Position numbers and translations under genes: made by a program
Assembly: GCA_963971425.1 (NCBI GenBank)
Contig: OZ020525.1
Location: forward strand, 15,010,187-15,074,186
Length of the DNA: 64,000 bases
Reading direction: 5' to 3'
Source: Bryoerythrophyllum caledonicum
Taxonomy: Eukaryota; Streptophyta; Bryopsida; Pottiales; Pottiaceae
The notes under the pieces: generated by a model
Databases searched by the model: none
What the model saw: only the letters and a program-made list of their open reading frames with translations
What the model was told of the DNA's origin: nothing
Shown: positions 31,622-44,332 of the stretch, in pieces
Position numbering within the stretch: position 1 is the first letter of the stretch
How the letters are laid out: each line of letters starts with the position of its first letter

Positions 31622-34600
31622 AGGTACGAGCACCCACTCCCGTGACTTGAAGCGATTCAGGTTACTTCCCACATTGCAGCAGGGAGATCAATTGTACAAG
31701 AACAAAGGCAAATAGGAAAGAGAGGAGAATGTAAGAAGAAAATTAAGTTTATTGCAAATTTTGACCAGATTCCAGGCACTCAAACATGAAACTGAGTAGG
31801 CACACTTGGCTGTTGGTAGACGGCCCCATTTTCGTGCCCAATAGTAGCAACTTCCGCCTCCTACTGTACCCAAAACTAAAAACAGACATACTTGATAATC
31901 CTTCATATTGTGAGTTTGGAACCGAGCTCAACGGTACCTCAATACGCTGCCCTGTGTACCTACTACTGTGCAACTTGCACCACATATCTAAGACCGGAAG
32001 TTGGGGAAAACTGATTCAACTTGCACCAAAATGTGACGCGCGATGGACCTAGTTCCTGTTTGACTGGGCACCTTTTCCCCAGCGCCGATGAATCCTTATC
32101 TCGCTGCCCACGACCTTCTCCACTCATGCTGCAACTTAAGTGAACCCGAGGGAGTCCGACTCCTCGACTTCTCCTCTGAGCACCCCCGCGATGGGCGAGT
32201 TCGGTTCCACCTCTGGCTGCAATATAAGGGCTCTGTGGCTGCTCTCCATCGCCACCCCTCCCTGCTCATATGGGCGCAAATACAATTGTCATGCTGCCTG
32301 AGGGGTTCTCACCCAACTCGGGTTTTGAGCCTGCATGCTCACAACTCTACTCCACAGAGGAGCGCCGGGCTTATGCACCCACTCCGGTGGGCTTGCAGCT
32401 GGTATAGCGTTGGCATCCTCCCTTCGCCGTTTCGCCCTTCGGCGCTCAATTGCCAAACGCTGGTTCTCCCTGCAGATTGATGGCGGAAATCCCAGGAAGG
32501 GCGCGCGGAATGTGTTGGCGGGCAGAGGCTCCCCGGAGCGGATTCGATCATGAAGTCGCTGGCCGTAGGCAGAAACGGCTGTCCAGGTCCATGCAGCATC
32601 GAAGGCCTTCTTCCTCGCACGCTCATCTTCCCTGATTTTCTTGTTCTCGTGCTTTTTTTTTTCGTCCTCATCTCGGCGTTTTCTGTCAAGCTCACGTTGC
32701 TGCCGCTTCTCTTCCTTTGACTTCTCCACAGCCTCCCTCCTTGCAGCTTTTTCTTCCATCATTGAGATGTAACTCTCACTCGTCAAAATTATAGACTTGC
32801 TGTAGTCAGCAATAGGCTCGGCCCTCCTCCGAGGCCTGTTGACTGTGACTTCGGTAGTGTTAGAAACATGATGATTGATGGAGTTAGCTCCTCCGGAGGC
32901 AACATTTCCTCATCAGAGGCCACGGTGCTCATGTTGTCTCCAGGCATCGTCTCTGCGCCATCAACATCAACATAGAAGTGCTGGCTGTCAGGATTCTCTG
33001 GCTCTGACACTTCCTGTTGAATCACTTCAACATGGAGCTACATGATGGCCTCGGCCATGTCTTCAACCACAGGGCGGTATGTCTGAGAGGGACCCATTTT
33101 GGCAGCCATGGCGGTCCCATCCCAAGGCCATATATCAGTCACCCGGAATCCTTTCTCAATGTTTTGGACAGTAAGCGCTCTCCTCAAGCCCAAGCTGACC
33201 CACTGGGCCAAGTTCTCCTTCTTCGCAACTGATCCAACAGCCCTATATGTCCAATAATCACGGTAGGCCTTGAATGCGGTTTTAAAAGATTTAAACAAGC
33301 ACACATCCAACGGTTGCATCGCATGTGACGTATGCGATGGTAACGTCAGGAGATCAAGACCTTGTCGACGTGCTTCCACTACTGTGTCAATAGACACATG
33401 ACTCACATGCCCATCTAAAATGAGCAAGTGCCTGCGCTCACATGAAATACCTCCAAACTGTTCAACAGACTTGACAAAATGGGAAATCCACTTAGAAAAC
33501 AAAGAACTTGTCATCCACGCACGTGGCTGCATGGCCATGGTGGCACCACTTTCACAGCTCGCTATATAATTCCGTCGAAATCTCTTGCCCTTGAAAACAT
33601 AGAAGCTAGGAATCGCTTGTCCTGCAGCATTGACACACACGAGAACTAATAGCCACTCTCTCTCATCTGGCATCACTTGATGGATAGTGCGAGTACCTTT
33701 GCGTGCAAAAACAAGTGCACCTCCGTTTCGACCAGCCTGTGCACCTGTTTCATCACAGTTCCAAATTCTATCTCGTGAGTACAAATTCATATCATATAGG
33801 TGCTTCAAATTTTGATAAAAGGTCTGTACGTTTTCCTTACAAAGGCCACGTGCACGGGAAGTCTGAAGCCCTTGAGCGACTCGGAGAGTCAACTCCGGAT
33901 GCCGACGGCGCCACCATCTCAACCAGCCTCGTTCGGGTATACCTTCGATGAAGGAAGTCTCTCTATCTTGACATATGTCTGCTACCTTCATCTGCAGTGA
34001 GGCCAATGTGATGGGGTGGCCACGTTGTTGGAGCTGAATGACCCAATCGACAATGAGTTGTTCCTCCTTTGCGGACAACACGCATTTTCCACCCCGCTTG
34101 CGCCCACGGGTGATACCATAAAGATGGTCGCGCAGTGATGATGGAGGAATCCGGTACAGGTTCCCGGGAGTTTGAATTCGCATCCCACCTTCAACTGCAT
34201 GCATGGCTCTGGAAAGTTGATCGTCGGTCCAGAGCCGTGTCTGCCGTGACTGCTTCTTGGCCCCCGATCCTGCAGCCCTTACTCCACGTTCTCCTTCCAC
34301 GTTACTGATATCTCTCAAGACTCGCCGACCTTCTACAGCTGGGCTTGAACTGCTCGGCTGTGTACCACCTTGAACTGATGGTTCTGAGCTGAGCCCAACT
34401 CCTCGGCTGTCAAGATGCCGCATGCCTCCCAACTCCACTCTAGATGACCTCCTCGATGCAGCATTGGCCCCTCCGGACCTGCACCCAAGATATGGGATGG
34501 CCGTTTGATCAGCCCTGATGCGCCCTTCGCCAACTTGTCTACTGCCCGCTCCAAACCTCCGAGACGCCTTGAGTTGAGGATTCGACGTGGGCAGCTGTTG

Positions 34601-35531
34601 GCTACTAGTCGACCGAAGCAACTCTGGAGGCGTAGGAGCGACAATGATATCATCGTCGTCTCCAATGGTATCGAAATCGGCAGTAAGTGAGGCCGAGTTG
34701 ATGCCATGCGAACTTCCAACTGAACGCCTCCCGGGCCGATTGAGGCTCATGAGGGCAGGCGGGATTTCGCCCTGCAGCAGCTCCAGATCACTAGCGCTCT
34801 CGTCGCCACTGCCCTGAAAGTCGCCGTGCTCCATCATCCGAGCATCCTCACTTTCAGTATCGGACCACGCACGACACTCATCCTCTCTCTCAAAATTCTG
34901 ACGATTCCAGTGACTCGCCATCGACAATATTGGGACTGTGATCAGTGAAGCTTGCACGCTGTGAACAGTGCACGCTGCATGCAAGCTCTCATGCACCGCA
35001 AGACTGAGAATACGGCAGAGGTGTGCAAATTCGATGCTGAATGACTGACGACACTCTGTGATTTGCCAATGCCGAAGCCCACTCTTTAATATGCACAACA
35101 TCTGAAATATCTCTAAACCACGGAATGTCAGTCATTAATTGCATGATGTGACTCCATTACCAAGATTAACGAGTTGCCAATCTGCCACTTACTGCATTTG
35201 GTTTCCGAATTAGATGTACAACAACCCATGACCTAGAAGTATCTAAACCACGCCGAAATGAGCCACGTTCCTGCCACTCACAGCACCTATAACTAAATCT
35301 CGTGGTTGACATTCCACGTCGCAGTGAACACCACTGCCGTCTTTCAATTCGCTTGTCGTCGTCGATCAGAAGTCAACAGCCCGCCACCTTGTGCATCCCG
35401 ATCCGTGTTAAGTAACCCTGATATCCATGCCCCTTTGCACCCTGAACCAGCTCACTCCAGATATACCCGGATTCGGCTGCCAAAGTATCCGTCGGGAATG
35501 GGGCCGCTCACGGGAGTGGGTGCTCGTACCT
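31622..35531 (-). mobile_element. Pogo-type (Tc1/mariner superfamily) transposon, 3910 bp
   Basis: Perfect 24-bp terminal inverted repeats: AGGTACGAGCACC... at 31622-31645 and ...GGTGCTCGTACCT at 35508-35531. Each is flanked by TA (31620-31621 and 35532-35533), the target duplication expected for this superfamily. It carries one minus-strand transposase gene, now broken. 31646-32288 and 34922-35507 are non-coding flanks inside the element. The perfect TIRs suggest fairly recent insertion or mobilisation in trans. Confidence 0.92.
32289..34921 (-). pseudogene. Pogo/Jerky-type DDE transposase, broken
   Basis: Starts best at the ATG at 34921 (MASHWNRQNF), because the open frame upstream to 35101 lacks conserved character. 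Domains in order: an acidic N-terminus, a psq-type helix-turn-helix region (LWTDDQLSRAMHAVEGG), a CENP-B-type helix-turn-helix (SAKEEQLIVDWVIQLQQRGH), and a DDE_1 catalytic core with acidic sites in IWNCDETGAQ, LLILDGHVSH and SHAMQPLDV. After 627 residues an in-frame TAG (33038-33040) interrupts. The frame continues to about 32880, where a one-base indel shifts it. The tail then reads RPRRRAEPIADYSKSIILTS and a Lys/Glu-rich coiled coil ending at 32289. The catalytic triad is intact, so a shortened protein up to the TAG could still be made. The frameshifted tail marks it as non-functional or truncated. Confidence 0.9.
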
Positions 35532-36512
35532 TAGTCTGATGGGCAAACGACATTGATTATTGTGAAGTGGGATTGCGATAAAATGTACTCTTTGTGTAAA
35601 TGATGTTCTAACATGATCTATTACACTCATAGAATTTTCCTTGGCCTTGTGAGCTTGTAGGCGTTAAGAAGTTGCATTGTAGTTCAAGTTTTCTACAGAG
35701 ATGGCATTTAGCTTAATATAGACCACAACATGCCCAAACAACCCATATATGGACATTAGGCCATTAGGAGTGAAAGGTTAAATTGACCCAAAATTTTCTC
35801 CTTTGATCTAATTTTAGACATTCAGAACTATATTTAAAGTACAAAGAACATCTTTTACAAAAAGAGGTAATTTGCTCTCATATACCTCCATGTGTAACAT
35901 GCATCACATCTCTTCTCCTAATTACATTCTATAAATAATAAAAGGAGTGTGGAGCAGCGTGGCAGAAATTGCACAGGGACTTCATTTGAGACTTAACTGG
36001 GGGATATTTCCGCGGAGGAGGACGGAGACTTCACCCTTTAAGGACAATGGAGATGACCAGACCTAGGATTATCCACAAGTGTAATAGATTGTATGGTACA
36101 TCATCTACACAATGGATACATTTCATTGCGATTGATCACTATTAGCATTACAATAGTTCATCTGTCAAACTTCGGCGTACATTCTCACCGCATTCGTTGG
36201 AAGCGTATGGATCCAAGAAACTTAACTTAGACCATGGATCAAAGAGAGATGAAATATTAATCCACCAAACTCGCAAATTATTCTAGAAGTGACCACCTAT
36301 GGGCCTCTCGTCCTTAAAGGATTAACTTGAAACGGGGATTGAACTTTCACTTTTACTTTTACAATTTCAATTAACTTACTTGTACTTGCACTACCCGTTG
36401 GGAACAACGAGTAATAATACTATACAAAAAATTGAATATTGTATGGATGCATTGGTAATGTGGGTGAAAAATGATGTGGATGACATCAATTTTCATTTTG
36501 GAACAAAATTAA

Positions 36513-37000
36513 TGTGGACACATTTCAACATGTGTCATGCCACTCACTACCGCCTTAGCGTCACTCACTACCAAATATCTTCCACTTCCGAGTCCTTTCC
36601 GCTACCTCTCCATTAGTCCACACTAATTTTGTATCAACAATTTTGAAACACCCCATATTATTTTATAAGGAACATGATTTGATTTGAGGTGGACCACTAT
36701 AATTTGCTTATACTGAAATTGGTGCACATGTTTCAAAATAATCTGGTCCACAATTGATGTGGACACATTTCAACATGTGTCATACCATTCTTTTGCCACC
36801 ACACCACCACTCACTTCCTCGCTTGCCGCCACCTCTCCATAATCCACATTAATTTTGTGTCAACAATTTTGAAACATCCCACACTATTTTTTGAGGAACA
36901 TGATTTAATGTGGATTGAAAATTGAGGTGGACCACTGTAATTTGGGTGTACTGAAATTAGTGTAGGTAAATCAAAATAGCTTGGTCCACACAATATGTAG
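36513..37000. repeat. 245-bp tandem duplication upstream of CYP18-2
   Basis: tgtggacacatttcaacatg at 36513 recurs at 36758. The copies share ccacctctccat, aacaattttgaaacacccca, gaggtggaccact.taattt and ggtccaca words in order. Two diverged copies, non-coding, ending about 550 bp before the cyclophilin start codon. Confidence 0.8.
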
Positions 37001-37460
37001 TAGGGCTTTTCTTTTTGGCAATTTGGAGCCAAATGGCAAAAAAAATTCCCCAAAAAACAAATATTCCCAAAAAAAAGTGGGAAAATTATGATTTTTTATC
37101 GCCAAAATTGCATTGATGACCGTTTCCATATCACCATATTGCTACTAGTGAACAGCATGGACTCCATCCTGTCTCAAAAAAGGATGTACAAAATCTATGT
37201 TTATGGAGATGGATTCTCCAAAAATATATTTATGGAGAAAATTTGGTTTTGTACAGTTTCAAGAGAAACTTTGTGTCGCCACATGTGTGGTCTCCAATAA
37301 ATTTGTGTCGCCACTCGGCTAAAACCGTGAAACTAAAAAATAAAAATAAAAAAAGCCCCGATATGCAGTGTTTGATGTACTGTATGAAGAGATGATATTC
37401 CAACGAGAATAACTTGTGCCTTCGCACGAGATTGTGGAGTTTGGCCAAGTGACACCCCTT

Positions 37461-37476
37461 AAACCCTAACCCTAAA
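37461..37476. promoter_or_regulatory. Telo-box upstream of CYP18-2
   Basis: AAACCCTAACCCTAAA lies 70 bp before the ATG. Telo-boxes (AAACCCTAA) are common in 5' regions of plant housekeeping and translation genes, usually near the transcription start. Position and sequence are seen; function is inferred. Confidence 0.6.
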
Positions 37477-37545
37477 TTTCCCGCTCGTCTCTCTGCGAGC
37501 GCTTTTAGTCGCGGTGTTGCTGCCCTCGCGATCGGTCACGGAAAC

Positions 37546-39695
37546 ATGGCGGAGCTCGAAGCGCCCCAGGTGGTCCTCCACACCACTATGGGCGACATCA
37601 CCGTCGAGGTACTCACTGTAACAACGCATTCAATCCTCTTGGTAGTAAACTCATCCAATCTGTCAGTCCTAGAAAATGAGTATATGCTTGCATTGAAATA
37701 TCAATCAACCATCACAACAACTGCAATCGAAGGAGGTGACATATATTGGGTGAAAAAACAAGTGAAGCTACAAATAACTTGATGTGGGTCACTTGCGTTT
37801 TTTTTTGTCACAGTTGGAGCTGAACTTTGGCATGAATCAAGAGTTTTTTAGGGCTTATGGGAGGTGTTAAACCCATGAAAAACCTAGGTCTAGGGTTTAT
37901 GGGAGGTGGCACATGCTCTAAGTTAGGGGAAGGCCTGTTGTTTTCAATGAGGTGCAGGGTTTTGGTGATTGGATCTGATTTTCTGGGAGGTGAGTTTGTT
38001 ATGATTTGCCCCGCTTCTTCCATGCCTATTCTGATGCTGCAGTGATTCATTACGGCTCCGGTCGGTTTGTGGTACTGCTGTCCATCATGCGCCCAATTGA
38101 ATGCCGCAGGCGGCGTGTACGTCTTTTTTTACGTGAGAGTTTCAGTTGCAATGGTGAAGTTAGCAACGCATGCTGTCAACGCTTTCAGTTGCACGGCCTA
38201 AACTCTAGTTGACCAGATCTCCGGTTGTGTCGGCGTGTTTGCGGTGATGCTCGAGCGTTTGATGATGATTTTTGTAGGCTTTTGCTCTTAGTTTGTGGGT
38301 AGTGTGAACGGGGTGTCTTTGATACCCTTGTAGCAGAACCTAAGATTGTTACCCTTGTTGTGGAGCTGTTGATTCTTTGAACGTGGAGGAAGGCATTGTA
38401 TGTTGAAGAAATAGGTTATATGGAATCTATTTTGTATGTATGTGTAGAGGTTGACGGACGATATTATGTTTGTACAGATGTATGTGAAGCATGCACCCAA
38501 GACGTGCAGGAACTTCATGGAACTCTCACGGAGAAATTACTACAACAACATCCTTTTCCACCGTGTTATCAAGGTCAGTTTGTTCTATTGCTTGTCTTTA
38601 GCTCTATCCCCCTTATATCGTTTGCATTCTTCGTGCATCTTTGGGATTCGAACTATAAGGAGGTTAAGTATCTAATCAGTTCATGGAAAATCAAACTGTC
38701 GAAGAACTCTAATGAGATTCATGCCAGCTTTTCATGCTATCTTTTTCTTCTCTAATTGGGGAGAGGGGTGGCAGAATTTTATGGTTCAAGGTGGGGATCC
38801 GACGGGCACGGGGAGAGGCGGCGAATCTATCTATGGGTATGCTCATGATTATGTAAATTTGCTCATGAAGTAGTTCTACACATGCTCAAGTTTTCTGGAC
38901 ATCAAGGTTTTAATCATATAGTGCAAGATCGGTATGTCAGGCCCAGAGAATAATGCATTTCGGTGTATTCTACTGTTCACCTCCGTGACCTTGTGGGTTA
39001 TTTGCAGATCGAAGTTTGAGGATGAGATCAAAAGGGAATTGAAGCACACCGGGGCAGGCATTCTATCCATGGCAAACTCAGGGCCCAATACCAATGGCAG
39101 CCAGTTCTTTATAACTCTTGGCCCGGCCGCATGGCTCGACTGTATGTCATTCTGAACCTTATTTAGTAAGGAGAGAGATAAGTTTAGTAAAAAGAACGAC
39201 ATTCATCTTGAACTGTAAGATGCACTGTGCTTCAAGCTACACCAGAGGTAGAAGTAATCTCTCTCATGAACTGCCTACTCTTACATAGTGTTCTTTCTTG
39301 CAGCAAAACACACAATTTTCGGCAGGGTTTGCAACGGTATGGACGTGGTGAAACGCCTTGGTATGGTTGAAACCGATAAACATGACAGGTAAGCGATGCC
39401 TGTATAACTTCTCATATTTTATCGCATGAACATCATAGAAGTAGTAGATATCCAATGTTCTTATGAGGAATTCTGACAATGACTATTTATATAAAGAATT
39501 CAAGATAGGTACTGTGTTGATATCTTCAGCGGCATGAATAGCTGCCTGAATTGTCGAACCTATTTATGCACGAGATGCATATGTATTAATCTCTATGATT
39601 GCGTGTCCTGTTATGTATTATTAAACTTGGTTTTTGTGATCTTCAGGCCTACTCATGAGGTGAAAATTTTGAAGACATCGGTCATTGACCAGTGA
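37546..39695 (+). CDS. CYP18-2: CYP18-2 / PPIL1-type cyclophilin, six exons
   Basis: Exons 37546-37608, 38478-38573, 38775-38836, 39008-39141, 39304-39388 and 39647-39695 join at GT-AG introns into 489 nt, 162 residues, the normal length of this single-domain cyclophilin. The order is [41 protein letters not shown] (catalytic Arg), [57 protein letters not shown] (substrate pocket), a Trp in AAWLD, and [19 protein letters not shown]. The C-terminus [12 protein letters not shown] is as in plant CYP18-2. The family catalyses peptidyl-prolyl cis-trans isomerisation, and PPIL1 proteins bind SKIP/SNW1 in the spliceosome. Compared with the family, Asp is Asn in KNFMVQGGD and Gly is Ser in LDSKHT; both fall at exon junctions. 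A telo-box lies 70 bp upstream. Confidence 0.95.
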
Positions 39696-40215
39696 TTGTT
39701 AATCTCAAATTCTGCTCCGATCACTTCTCACTAGGCTTTCTTGCCCCTCACTACCTCTGCATGTAAATGTACTGTGAGTTGTGCTCACGGACTCACGAGT
39801 AGACATGTACGTGTTGCCATTTTCATATTTTGCTCTTGTAGACGTAGGTCGTAGGCGTTCGAACAAATTGTAATTCTTTCAGAACAATGGTTCGTGGATG
39901 TACAAGCTTGTAAGACCATCATGCGACGGGTGATGAATCAAACGTACTCAAAAGTCTCTGATGTGTGAACGCTAGAAAATACTATGCGCTATACTTCAGG
40001 TGTGCCGTATGAGTCTTTTTGGTGGACTGCATATCTGCGTGGCAGATTTAATTCTCGCCATTGCCTCTGATGTTCACACGATATATTGTTGCTCCATCGT
40101 TTTGGAAATTGTGGAACTCTTGGATCTGCTCACATTGAAGGAATGGGACTGCATATCTGCTCCAAATACAACTACGATACACTGTATTCCACTTGCCACA
40201 ATGGGCATGTAGAGG
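39696..40215 (+). other. 3' region of CYP18-2
   Basis: Non-coding; should hold the 3' UTR. No clear polyadenylation signal can be singled out. Confidence 0.4.
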
Positions 40216-40219
40216 TTAA

Positions 40220-40515
40220 CCCTTTAAGGCGGATCGACCATAAATGGGTCGATTCTGGACAAAAACCTTTACAGAAAGTGCTACAGGCTCCTCAAAGGAA
40301 AAAATTGACCATGACTTAGAGGTGGAGGAAGATGGGCAACTTTTGAGACCACCGCCATTGCAATTGGTGCAAGCATCCACAAGCTACAGTGATTTCCGTG
40401 AAACAAGTTCGTAGAATTTTATTTTGAAATGTAACCATTGCGTAAATGCCATTCTACATGATCTAGAACACTTGTAGATCCTCATAGGTCAAGAAAGCTC
40501 ATCGGCCTTAAAGGG
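40220..40515. mobile_element. TTAA MITE copy A, 296 bp
   Basis: CCCTTTAAGGC...GCCTTAAAGGG inverted ends are flanked on both sides by TTAA (40216-40219, 40516-40519). A near-palindromic CGACCATAAATGGGTCG lies just inside the left end. No coding capacity. This fits a piggyBac-type non-autonomous element. Confidence 0.8.
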
Positions 40516-40553
40516 TTAAGAGTATTCAAGATGACAATTACCTTAATCCTTAA

Positions 40554-40846
40554 CCTTTTAAGGCCGATCGACCATGTATGGGTCGTTTTGGCACAAGAAC
40601 CTTTACAGAAATTGCTACAAGCCACCTCAAAGGAAAAAATAGACCATGACTTAGAGGTGGAGGAAGATGGGCATCTATTGATACCATCACCTCTGCAATC
40701 AGTGCAAGCATCGGCGAGCTACAGTGATTTCCGTTAAATGAGTTCCTAGATTTCTGTGAAATGATTTCATATACAGATGTCAGTCTGTATGATCTAGAAC
40801 ACTTGTAGATCCTCACAGGCCAAAAAAGCTCATCAGCCTTAAAGGG
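40554..40846. mobile_element. TTAA MITE copy B, 293 bp
   Basis: Same family and orientation as copy A, starting 38 bp after it. The left TTAA (40550-40553) is intact. On the right the flank reads CCAA, a decayed target site. The interior aligns with copy A along its length (ccatgacttagaggtggagg, gtatgatctagaacacttgt). Confidence 0.8.
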
Positions 40847-40849
40847 CCA

Positions 40850-42229
40850 AACGTTAGCAGGTACTACTGGTGGCCACAAAATTCCACCTCAATAGGCTGA
40901 CACACATGGCCCCGTACGGGGGGCCGTCAATTGTCGTGTGGGCGATAGTGGGTCCCACCTGAGGGGCCCAAATATAAACCCCGAGCGCACGCATGGACCA
41001 ACTTGATTTTACTTCCAGAATGTTGTTTTACCCACCTTCTGTCATTTACACCGCCCCCCTTGATTTTTCATTAAAAAAAAAAACTCTTTCTCCATAGGCT
41101 TTTCTCCTCTCAAGGTTTCTCTTGTGTAAGGCAACTCCTGTAAAAATTATATTTTACACGATATTTTCTCTTGCAGATTTAATTGTAACTTGTTTTTGCT
41201 GAGTCTAAATTGAAATTAGATGAACAAAAAATGAACTTGGGTTAGGATTTTGTACAACTTCTTTTCTAGTTTTTTTCCAGAGCACACGTGAGAAAATCAT
41301 AATTTAGATAATGCTTTAGTGAATATCCATTAAAAATAGTTGTACATGCTTAGATATCAAGGATGGAAAATACTATTTCACAACCTCTATTAAAATTGAG
41401 AAGGACATTTTGGGTGTACTTCTTTTGTTCACAATTTTCTCATCATTGGGATTCATACCCACCACTTGTATTATATGCAGTGATGTAGGGAAATTACTAG
41501 GTTTACGTCAATTATTACTAAAATAACTCTTATTTAAGTTAATCAGAGTATGTAAATTTGAATAAGTGAATGTTTAACCCCTAAGGGACGAAGTGTCATG
41601 AAATGGCAATTTCAAGGTTTGGTCATCTTTGTATGTTCCACTCAATGCAAGGAAGAAATGAATGGTTTTCTCTACTTCAAACAATAAAATCTTTCAATCC
41701 GTGCGATCAAATTTTCTAAAATTTCAACAGGACCTCACTTAATAAGTCTTAATTGAGATCTTACGGTTAGAGGTAGAAATACGAGTTTTTGTTTTCTTCC
41801 TTAGTCATTGCAGTAAAACAAGGAGTTTGAAAAATAGTAATGCATGGTGTAAAAATGCCTTGGGCCAACCTAGGTTAAGAAATGAACAATGAAAAATAGT
41901 AATACATTAATTACGTGCTCTTTATTAACTTAATATTTGATAGAGTAATTCTCGTTTATTATTCATATTTATGGTCGACCACAAACACGAAACACAAAGA
42001 GGATAATAGAAAATTTGGAGAATCTGAAATGGTAAAATCGGGGGAAAAATGGGGAAAAAAATGGGGTAAAACTGCCCCAGAATTTACCCAACCAGGGTGT
42101 GGAGCCTGATCCCACTTTGAGTTGAGCGGTCCACCCGAACTGGGTGGAACCAGCCCAACCCGAGCCCGACGCTCCCGGATTTGGGAGCATTAGCTCCCAG
42201 ACGGCACCCATGTGCGTATGCCTAATATT
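40850..42229. other. Intergenic DNA with one TTAA-type end
   Basis: At 41575, TTAACCCCTAAGGGACGA looks like another TTAA-element terminus. Next to it, 41600-41800 is an inverted diverged copy of the 8985-9520 repeat (cttcaaacaataaaatcttt). No gene was seen. Confidence 0.45.
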
Positions 42230-44332
42230 GGAGTAGCACAAGCCTTTCTCCGAGGCAAAGACACTCTCAAGGCAACCCCTCCTCCTAACTTCCCTTCACG
42301 GTCTCACTCCTACCTGACCTCGCCTCTGGTCTTCAAACTTCTGAAGTCCCCTCTTGCAAAGTCTTCACTTCCCTCCTACAAAGTCCATATCCCTTCTTCC
42401 CCCATACTCAGGGTTTAGGTTTTGTAATCTCCTCCCCCCCGCCACCGCCCTCAGCTCTCCAATGCAGCCCCGCTGAGGACATTTCCGCCTTCCTTTAGTC
42501 AAACAAACCAATCAAACTTGTGAGTCGCATCAATTCCATTTGTTCAATAGTGTGGTTTGTTGGATTACATCTATCCACAAAGAAGCGAAGCGAAACCAAA
42601 TTAAACGAGAAAACCCCGTGCAACTAATCTAGTTCATGCAAGGTAAGCACACATAAAGAAGACTACTCCAAACTCCTCAACTAAAGAAAAGAAACGTTGA
42701 CCATGGCTGTATAGTACCCTCACACAAGTATACGTACTTTTTTTATTTTGTACGTTTCCACACTACATTACTTGCCAACTTTGGCACCCTCTTGAGGGCT
42801 AAAAAATTGACAATTTACCATGAAATTTTTGGCACAAGACCACCTTTATGTTGACAACATGTGTGCTAGGTTTCAAGGCTAGAAGATAAACACAAAAAAA
42901 GATTTCAAAATCTACCAAGATGTGTAGTTGTGAGCCATTCACAGCTAACCAACTTTGACACCCTCCCAAGGATTGAAAGAATTTTTTTTGCCCATGGAAT
43001 TTTTAGCATGAGACCACCTCTATGTTTATAAAAAGTGTGCCAAATTCCAAGGCCACATGATGAATAGAAAAAAGGATATTCAAAATTGTCTCATAGCTAC
43101 ATATTTTGGTAGATTTTGAAGATGGTTTTTTGTATTCATCTTTTGGCCTTGAATTTTGGCACACATGTTATCAACATGAAGGTGATCTTGTGCCAAAAAT
43201 TTCATGGTCATTTAACAATTTTTCCGACCTAGGGAGGGTGCCAAAGTTGACAATAGTGAAATGGTTTCGCTGATTGTTTCTCACAATTACACATGTTGGT
43301 AGATTTAGATTTGTTTCTTTTCTTTTGTGGGTCTTTTGGACTTGAAATTAAGCACATGTATAACCAACATAGATATGGTCTTATGTCCAAAATATCATGG
43401 GAAAAAATAAAAAATTGAATCCTTAGGAGGGTGTCAAAGTTGGCAGCAATGAAATGTTTCTCACAACTATACATGTTGGTAGATTTCAAAAATCTTTTGA
43501 TATGTAGATATTTTGGCCTTCAAATTTGGCACGCATGTGATCAACATAGAGGTAGTCTCATGTCGAAAATTTCATGGAAAAATACCAAAAAATCCAATCC
43601 TTGGAAGTGTGTCAAAGTCGGCTAGGAGTGAAATGTTTCTCACAACTACACATGTTGCTAGCTTTTGATGTAGTTTTAATTGTGTGGATCTTTTGGACTT
43701 GAAATTTTTCACACATGTAATCAACATAGAGGTTGTCTCGTGCTAAAAATTCCATGGGCAAAAAAAATTCTTTCAATCCTTGGAAGGGTGTCAAAGTTGG
43801 CAGCTGTGAAACTTTTCTTACACCTACTCCATGTTGGGAAATCTTGGATATCTTTTTTTGTATAAATCTTCTGGCTTTGAAATTTGGCACACATGTTTTC
43901 GACATAGAAGTGATCTTGTGCCAAAAATTTCATGGTAAATTGACAAATTTTTAGCCCTCAGGACGGTACCAAAGTTGGCAGCAGTGTAGTGTGGAAACGT
44001 ACAAAAGCAAAAAGTATGTATACTTGTGTGAGGGTACTGTACATCTGCGATGCGCACATAGTGAAGGAAGGAGGGGATGACCTCAACGAGGACGCACTCG
44101 AGAGGTGAAGGCAAAGGCGAGGAGGGAAGAGATTACAAAACCTAAACCCTGACCACGGTGGCAGGAGGGGTATGGACTACACAGGAGTGAAGTGAAGACT
44201 TCGTAGGAATCGGAACTTAGAATTTGGGAGACCTGAGGCAAGGCCAGGTGGGAGTGGGGCTAGGGAGGAAAGTTTGGGGGAGAGGTTGCCCAAAGAGCGC
44301 CTCTGTCCCCCGAGAAAGGCTCGTGCTACTCC
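42230..44332. repeat. 2.1 kb fold-back (long inverted repeat) with internal 180-bp units
   Basis: The left arm from 42230 (ggagtagcac, tcagggtttaggttttg at 42409) is mirrored by the right arm ending 44332 (reverse complements at 44130-44153 and 44322-44332). Next come mirrored blocks at 42713-42772 and 43985-44043 (taccctcacacaagtatac / gtatacttgtgtgagggta). The centre holds about seven diverged units of 178-192 bp (aactttggcacc... type). The first two units are in one orientation and the next five are in the other (marker words at 43236, 43428, 43606, 43787 and 43968). No protein is encoded. It could be a fold-back transposon or a hairpin-RNA locus. Confidence 0.8.

Larger units (their letters stand above)
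31472..36321. mobile_element. TTAA-flanked (piggyBac-like) non-autonomous element hosting the pogo transposon
   Basis: TTAA at 31468-31471 precedes TCCTTTAAGGACGA. The matching inverted end TCGTCCTTAAAGGA at 36308-36321 is followed by TTAA at 36322-36325. Further inside, both ends carry a CCATAGG word. Removing the pogo element (31622-35531 plus one TA) leaves about 0.94 kb of non-coding DNA, so the host is a MITE-like element. A TTAA target and TIRs with a CCC/TCC-TTTAAGG core are as in piggyBac-type elements. Confidence 0.6.
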
